From Arcicella sp040387735 (GTDB taxonomy: Bacteria > Bacteroidota > Bacteroidia > Cytophagales > Spirosomataceae), in contig JAZKDE010000017.1 of assembly GCA_040387735.1 (NCBI GenBank), positions 1-64,000 on the forward strand: DNA of 64,000 nucleotides, given 5' to 3'. The translations under genes and the position numbers were made by a program. How positions within the stretch are numbered: position 1 is the stretch's first letter; each line of letters opens with the position of its first letter. Positions 60,391 to 64,000 of this stretch are shown here, in pieces. Under the pieces are notes generated by a model. That model saw nothing but the letters and a program-made list of their open reading frames with translations, made no database searches and was not told the origin of the DNA.

Positions 60391-61422
60391 ATGAAAACGC
60401 TCAATACAACCTTCGCAATCCTATTTATTTCTTTTGCAGCATTTGCTCAGAAAGACGAAGAAAAACCTTACATGGTAAAAACCTTTTCAGCGAGTGCCAT
60501 CAAAAACCTAAAAATGACTACTTCCGGTGGAAGCTTAATGGTTTCTGGCAGTAATACTTCCGAAGCAAAAATTGAAGTTTATGTGCGTAGCAATAATGGA
60601 AATGACGAAATCAGTAAGGAGGAATTAGAAGAACGCCTTAAAAACTATGAATTGAGCGTTACCCAAGAAGGAGATGCTATTATTGCATTTTCTAAAAACA
60701 AATCGAATAGCTGGGGCAAAAAATCACTCAGTATTGCCTTTCGAGCCTATGTTCCCGAAAAAATAACGACTGATTTAAACACCAGCGGTGGTAGCATCAA
60801 CGTAAAAGGAATTACAGGAAATGCCAATGGAAAAACATCAGGCGGGAGTATTTCGGTGAGAAATTGTAAGAATAAAATTGATTTAAAAACTTCGGGAGGT
60901 AGTATTTCGGCGGATAATTGTTCGGGAGATATTGAATTAAAGACCTCGGGAGGTAGTATTTCAGCCGCCGATTTAGACGGTACAATCGACCTTGCTACTT
61001 CGGGAGGAAGTATCAGTTTGGATGCCTTGAAAGGAAAAATCAGTGCTATCACGTCAGGAGGAAGCATCAAAGCAACCGAATTGAGAGGAGAATCAGTCGT
61101 GCGAACATCGGGTGGTTCAATCACACTTCGTGAAATTTACGGCACCTTAGAGGCTGCAACAAGTGCAGGAAGTTTGGATGCAGAAATTTTAGAATTAGGC
61201 AAAGCGTTAAATTTGAGCGTTTCGTCGGGAAATATGACCGTTAAAATGCCCATGAATAAAGGTATAAATTTGGATTGTACCGCCAGCAAAATTACGGTTA
61301 ACTCTTTAAACCATTTTGAAGGAGATACTGAAAAAACGTATATTAAAGGCACAATCAATGGCGGTGGAATTCCAGTACGATTAAAAGTAAGCAGTGGAAA
61401 TCTCGCTTTGAAAGCTTTATAA
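60391..61422 (+). CDS. Exported DUF4097-like beta-solenoid (adhesin-like) protein
   Basis: 343 residues. Signal peptide (MKTLNTTFAILFISFAAFAQ). From residue 131 to 257 the motif T-S-G/A-G-S-I/L recurs eight times at an exact spacing of 18 residues (TSGGSISVRNCKNKIDLK is one unit), which predicts a regular right-handed beta helix. A similar unit lies near residue 45. Such polymer-forming or adhesin-like proteins sit in the periplasm or on the surface. It follows the LolD-like ATPase by 84 bp. Function unknown. Confidence 0.85.
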   Translation: MKTLNTTFAILFISFAAFAQKDEEKPYMVKTFSASAIKNLKMTTSGGSLMVSGSNTSEAKIEVYVRSNNGNDEISKEELEERLKNYELSVTQEGDAIIAFSKNKSNSWGKKSLSIAFRAYVPEKITTDLNTSGGSINVKGITGNANGKTSGGSISVRNCKNKIDLKTSGGSISADNCSGDIELKTSGGSISAADLDGTIDLATSGGSISLDALKGKISAITSGGSIKATELRGESVVRTSGGSITLREIYGTLEAATSAGSLDAEILELGKALNLSVSSGNMTVKMPMNKGINLDCTASKITVNSLNHFEGDTEKTYIKGTINGGGIPVRLKVSSGNLALKAL

Positions 61423-61450
61423 GAATATTTTAGTTTTGGTTAATGATAGT

Positions 61451-61486
61451 AGTCGCTCGTTGATTTTCAGCAAGCGACTTTTTTTG
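61451..61486 (+). terminator. Terminator after the beta-solenoid gene
   Basis: AGTCGCT (61451-61457) pairs with AGCGACT (61473-61479), followed by a run of T. The interior GTTG/CAGC words add partial pairing. Confidence 0.8.
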
Positions 61487-61515
61487 TTTTTTCTTGATAA
61501 ATTAGCGTACTTTTG
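61483..61515 (+). promoter_or_regulatory. Promoter of fabI
   Basis: TTTG (61483-61486), a 21-nt spacer and TACTTTTG (61508-61515), a perfect TAnnTTTG. The same -7 sequence serves rimP. Confidence 0.65.
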
Positions 61516-61543
61516 TAAACTAATTTTGAAGTCATATTAATCA

Positions 61544-61599
61544 TTATTTCGGACTTTAAACCCGAAATACAAAACAGCGACGGCTGCCGTCCGAAATAA
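61544..61599 (+). repeat. Inverted repeat ending 3 nt before the fabI start codon
   Basis: TTATTTCGGAC (61544-61554) and GTCCGAAATAA (61589-61599) are an exact 11-bp inverted repeat in the leader, with a smaller GACGGC/GCCGTC palindrome inside. A hairpin here would hinder initiation. Confidence 0.75.
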
Positions 61600-61602
61600 A
61601 AA

Positions 61603-62409
61603 ATGTCATACGGTCTTTTAAAAGGAAAAAGAGGAATTATCTCAGGAGCATTAGATGCTAACTCAATAGCTTGGAAAGTGGCTCAACGTGCCAAACAAGA
61701 AGGAGCAACTTTCACCCTCACAAACGCACCCTTAGCCATGCGTATGGGCGAAATCAATAAATTAGCGGAAGAGTGTGAAGCAAAAATCATTCCTGCTGAT
61801 GCAACTTCTGTGGAAGATTTAGAAAAACTTTACGAAGGCTCAATGGAAGCATTGGGTGGAAAAGTGGACTTTGTATTGCACTCAATTGGGATGAGTACAA
61901 ATATCCGTAAAAACCGACTTTACAGTGATTTGAACTACGAATGGTTTTTGAAATCATTAGATGTTTCGGCACTTTCTTTCCATAAAATGTTGCAAGTTGC
62001 GGACAAAATGGACGCAATCAATAACAATGGTTCGGTGGTTGCTTTATCATATATCGCTGCTCAACGTTCATTCCCTGACTATACTGATATGGCACAAGCA
62101 AAAGCCATGTTAGAGTCTATCGCTCGCTCGTATGGTTATGTGTATGGTAAGAAAAATGGGACAAGAGTAAATACCGTTTCACAATCACCAACAAAAACCA
62201 CCGCAGGAACAGGAATATCAGGCTTTAATGCCTTTTATGAATATACCAACCAAATGGCTCCGTTAGGAAATGCTTCGGCTGATGAATGTGCTGACTACGT
62301 AATTACGTTATTCTCTGACTTAACGAAAAAAGTAACAATGCAAAATCTTTTCCACGATGGAGGCTTCAACTGCGTAGGTATCTCGGAAGAAATTGTTGCT
62401 AAAATGTAA
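61603..62409 (+). CDS. fabI: Enoyl-ACP reductase (NADH), FabI
   Basis: 268 residues, short-chain dehydrogenase fold. GKRGIISGALDANSIAWKVA forms the dinucleotide site. The catalytic pair is in LSYIAAQRSFPDYTDMAQAKA, with Y-x2-M-x3-K spacing typical of FabI, followed by VNTVSQSPTKTTAGTGISGF. It reduces the enoyl-ACP double bond in the last step of each fatty-acid elongation round. Monocistronic, with its own promoter, leader hairpin and strong terminator. Confidence 0.95.
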   Translation: MSYGLLKGKRGIISGALDANSIAWKVAQRAKQEGATFTLTNAPLAMRMGEINKLAEECEAKIIPADATSVEDLEKLYEGSMEALGGKVDFVLHSIGMSTNIRKNRLYSDLNYEWFLKSLDVSALSFHKMLQVADKMDAINNNGSVVALSYIAAQRSFPDYTDMAQAKAMLESIARSYGYVYGKKNGTRVNTVSQSPTKTTAGTGISGFNAFYEYTNQMAPLGNASADECADYVITLFSDLTKKVTMQNLFHDGGFNCVGISEEIVAKM

Positions 62410-62446
62410 TCCTAAAATCGTCAAAAAGCATCGAATATAAATAGTT

Positions 62447-62487
62447 AAAAGAGGTAATATTTCGCATAGAATATTACCTCTTTTTTT
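62447..62487 (+). terminator. Terminator of fabI
   Basis: A perfect 15-bp stem (62447-62461 with 62470-62484), 8-nt loop, ending in a T run. It lies 38 bp after the fabI stop. Confidence 0.92.
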
Positions 62488-62652
62488 GTTAACTTACAGC
62501 AAAATCAGCAGTTATAATTCCGTAATGCAGGTTCGTCCATAGAATTTCAACAAAACTTTGGAACATTCTTTGCTTATAAAAAGTACATTGGTTACTTTCG
62601 TAAAAACAACTATCTGTTAATCAAGTATTTAATCGCTAATTCCCTTAATCCC

Positions 62653-62985
62653 ATGAAACACACTACTAAAAAAAAGTCCTTTTTTAGTGACTTAGCCTTT
62701 ACTAAAAACACCTACGGTTACCTTTTCTCTCCAGTTTCAAAATTACTTTTCGTCCTTTTTCTTTTGTCATCTTTGAGTGTTTTCGTCCATGCAAAAACTA
62801 CTCTATTTGAAGTAAACTTTCAACAAGTTCCCGTAAAACCAACGGCTAAACCTGTCGTAAAAGTTAAAATAAAAGGAAAAACGAAGTCGAAAAAACCAAA
62901 AAAAGGAACTGTCAGTAAAAAAGATTCGCTCAGTGACATTGACCCCGCCAATACAAGTTCACCGTTATTTCAGAATAACCAATAA
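62653..62985 (+). CDS. Small basic membrane-anchored or exported protein, unknown
   Basis: 110 residues. A cytoplasmic N-terminus of about 28 residues, one hydrophobic segment (LLFVLFLLSSLSVFVHA, about 32-48) and then a lysine-rich, low-complexity tail (KVKIKGKTKSKKPKK). The hydrophobic segment could be a late signal peptide ending in VHA or an anchor. No family recognised. It lies 116 bp upstream of the TPR/actin-fold gene on the same strand and may be co-transcribed. Confidence 0.6.
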   Translation: MKHTTKKKSFFSDLAFTKNTYGYLFSPVSKLLFVLFLLSSLSVFVHAKTTLFEVNFQQVPVKPTAKPVVKVKIKGKTKSKKPKKGTVSKKDSLSDIDPANTSSPLFQNNQ

Positions 62986-63101
62986 GCTTACTAATTTATT
63001 CTGGAAGAAATTAAACCATATAATCTGTCAATAACCAGTCTATTTTAATACCAGACCGCTTAATTATTAGCATATTTTTCCATCATCATATAAACCCAAT
63101 C

Positions 63102-64000
63102 ATGAGAAAATTATTCCTTACCCTACTTTTAGGAACATTTGTGTGGGCATCAGGCTTCGCTCAGGTACAAGACCTCAACTCTGCTCTCAAATTCATCAAA
63201 GCTGGCAATACTTTACGTGAAGTAAAACAGTATGACCAAGCCGAAGAGTATCTCAACAAAGCCCTTAACATTGTCAGAAATAAAGATAAATATTGGGAAG
63301 CGGCAGCTTATGAAAACTTAGGTTTTTTATATCGTGACCAAGAGAATATTCTGGAGGCTTCTCGCAACTTCTCAAAGGCAATTGAGATTTATCATTCCCT
63401 TAAAATGTCAATGAGTGAGAAAGCTCTTGCACAATTATTAGGTGGATTGAAGGATACTGAAGAACTTTTTGCGGGAATTGACATTGGCTCGAAAGGGGTA
63501 AAATTGAGTATCATCGGTGTATCAGTTTCACCCAAAAAAGGCTTGACGTACAACTTGAAAAAAAGTATGTCAATCAATACAGAGCCAAGTGCTTTATCGG
63601 CAGCAGCCATCAAAGAAACAGCAGCGGCTGTTAGAGATTTAATTGATACTGCAACGGTGAGAAACTCAGTAGTTGGAGACCGTCTTTTCGTTGTAATGAG
63701 TAGTGGATTGAAGCAAGCAACTGATAAAGCTCCTGGTAAAGAAGCTGAATTAATAACTGCTATTAGAGATGCCGTTAAAAACCCAAGCTTGAAAGTTGAC
63801 ATCGTTTCTTTCGAGGATGAAGCAAAATATGGTGCCTTGGCGATGATTGTTCCTGAATTACACTTGTCATCATCTATTATGGATATTGGTGGCGGAAACG
63901 TAAAAGGAGGATATTTATTGAGCCGTTCTAAGTTTGAGGCCGTAAACTTTCCTTACGGAACAAAAGCATTCGGGAAAATCGTAAAAACTAAATACCCTGA
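63102..64000 (+). CDS. Exported TPR plus actin-like ATPase-fold protein (3' end beyond window)
   Basis: At least 299 residues; the frame runs off the window. Signal peptide (MRKLFLTLLLGTFVWASGFAQ), then about two TPR units (KAGNTLREVKQYDQAEEYLN, AAYENLGFLYRDQENILEAS; about 28-105), then an actin/Hsp70/Ppx-type fold. The phosphate-1 loop is GIDIGSKGVKLSIIG (about 127-141) and the phosphate-2 loop is IMDIGGGNVKGGY (about 262-274). The closest known relatives by motif are Ppx/GppA-like phosphatases. Export of such a fold to the periplasm, where ATP is lacking, is unusual; polyphosphate or another ligand is a possibility. The start fits the signal peptide. Confidence 0.75.
   Translation, partial: MRKLFLTLLLGTFVWASGFAQVQDLNSALKFIKAGNTLREVKQYDQAEEYLNKALNIVRNKDKYWEAAAYENLGFLYRDQENILEASRNFSKAIEIYHSLKMSMSEKALAQLLGGLKDTEELFAGIDIGSKGVKLSIIGVSVSPKKGLTYNLKKSMSINTEPSALSAAAIKETAAAVRDLIDTATVRNSVVGDRLFVVMSSGLKQATDKAPGKEAELITAIRDAVKNPSLKVDIVSFEDEAKYGALAMIVPELHLSSSIMDIGGGNVKGGYLLSRSKFEAVNFPYGTKAFGKIVKTKYP

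Overview
The window looks like a chromosomal segment of an aerobic, AT-rich member of Bacteroidota, most likely order Cytophagales. Evidence: -7 boxes of the TAnnTTTG type, T9SS sorting domains (CHU_C/type B and a type A-like C-terminus), a TonB receptor paired with a DUF4249 lipoprotein, LytS/LytTR regulation, a GSCFA protein, a BBP2-type porin inside the kdp operon, and an Asn/Gln-rich IF-2. No tRNA, rRNA, CRISPR array, prophage or transposase was seen. Two runs of N (1678-1687 and 10105-10204) are assembly gaps, and both sit in repeated or palindromic DNA.

Layout. 1-3.1 kb: a sugar-type MFS transporter diverges from a Gfo/Idh/MocA oxidoreductase whose promoter and 5' end are duplicated around the first gap. 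3.2-12.1 kb: a minus-strand K+ operon in the order small membrane ORF, kdpF, kdpA, kdpB, kdpC, BBP2 porin, KdpD sensor half, separate histidine kinase. 12.3-15.8 kb: an MG2/TonB-plug protein and an NtrC-type sigma-54 response regulator that probably serves the Kdp kinase. 15.9-20.6 kb: prolyl oligopeptidase and two tandem LamG secreted proteins. 20.8-31.3 kb: a surface polysaccharide cluster (WbpB/D/E enzymes for a diacetamido-uronic acid, WbsX, acetyltransferase, FkbM methyltransferase, flippase, three glycosyltransferases). 31.4-34.2 kb: a sugar isomerase/Gfo-Idh pair with a four-helix-bundle (IVP) gene between them. 34.3-38.6 kb: beta-lactamase-like hydrolase, T9SS subtilase, PAP2 phosphatase. 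38.6-41.8 kb: a methionine unit in which a SAM-I riboswitch leads DinB, an unknown membrane protein and metX. 41.9-46.6 kb: Tat-exported six-hairpin glycosidase, coiled-coil lipoprotein, retropepsin-like/PDZ protein. 46.8-52.5 kb: rimP-nusA-infB with a terminator-like leader. 52.6-58.4 kb: LytS/LytTR pair, TonB receptor, DUF4249 lipoprotein. 58.5-64 kb: GSCFA protein, LolD-like ATPase, DUF4097 beta-solenoid, fabI, a small basic protein, and an exported TPR plus actin-fold protein cut by the window end.

The most unusual signals are non-coding. Long, often perfect inverted repeats of unrelated sequence lie at gene junctions and leaders (kdpA/B, kdpB/C, kdpC/porin, nusA/infB, upstream of rimP and fabI, around the IVP gene). 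One such repeat tract sits inside the P4 arm of the SAM riboswitch. The 27-codon membrane ORF heading the kdp operon and the exported TPR/actin-fold protein are the best protein-level candidates for something undescribed.
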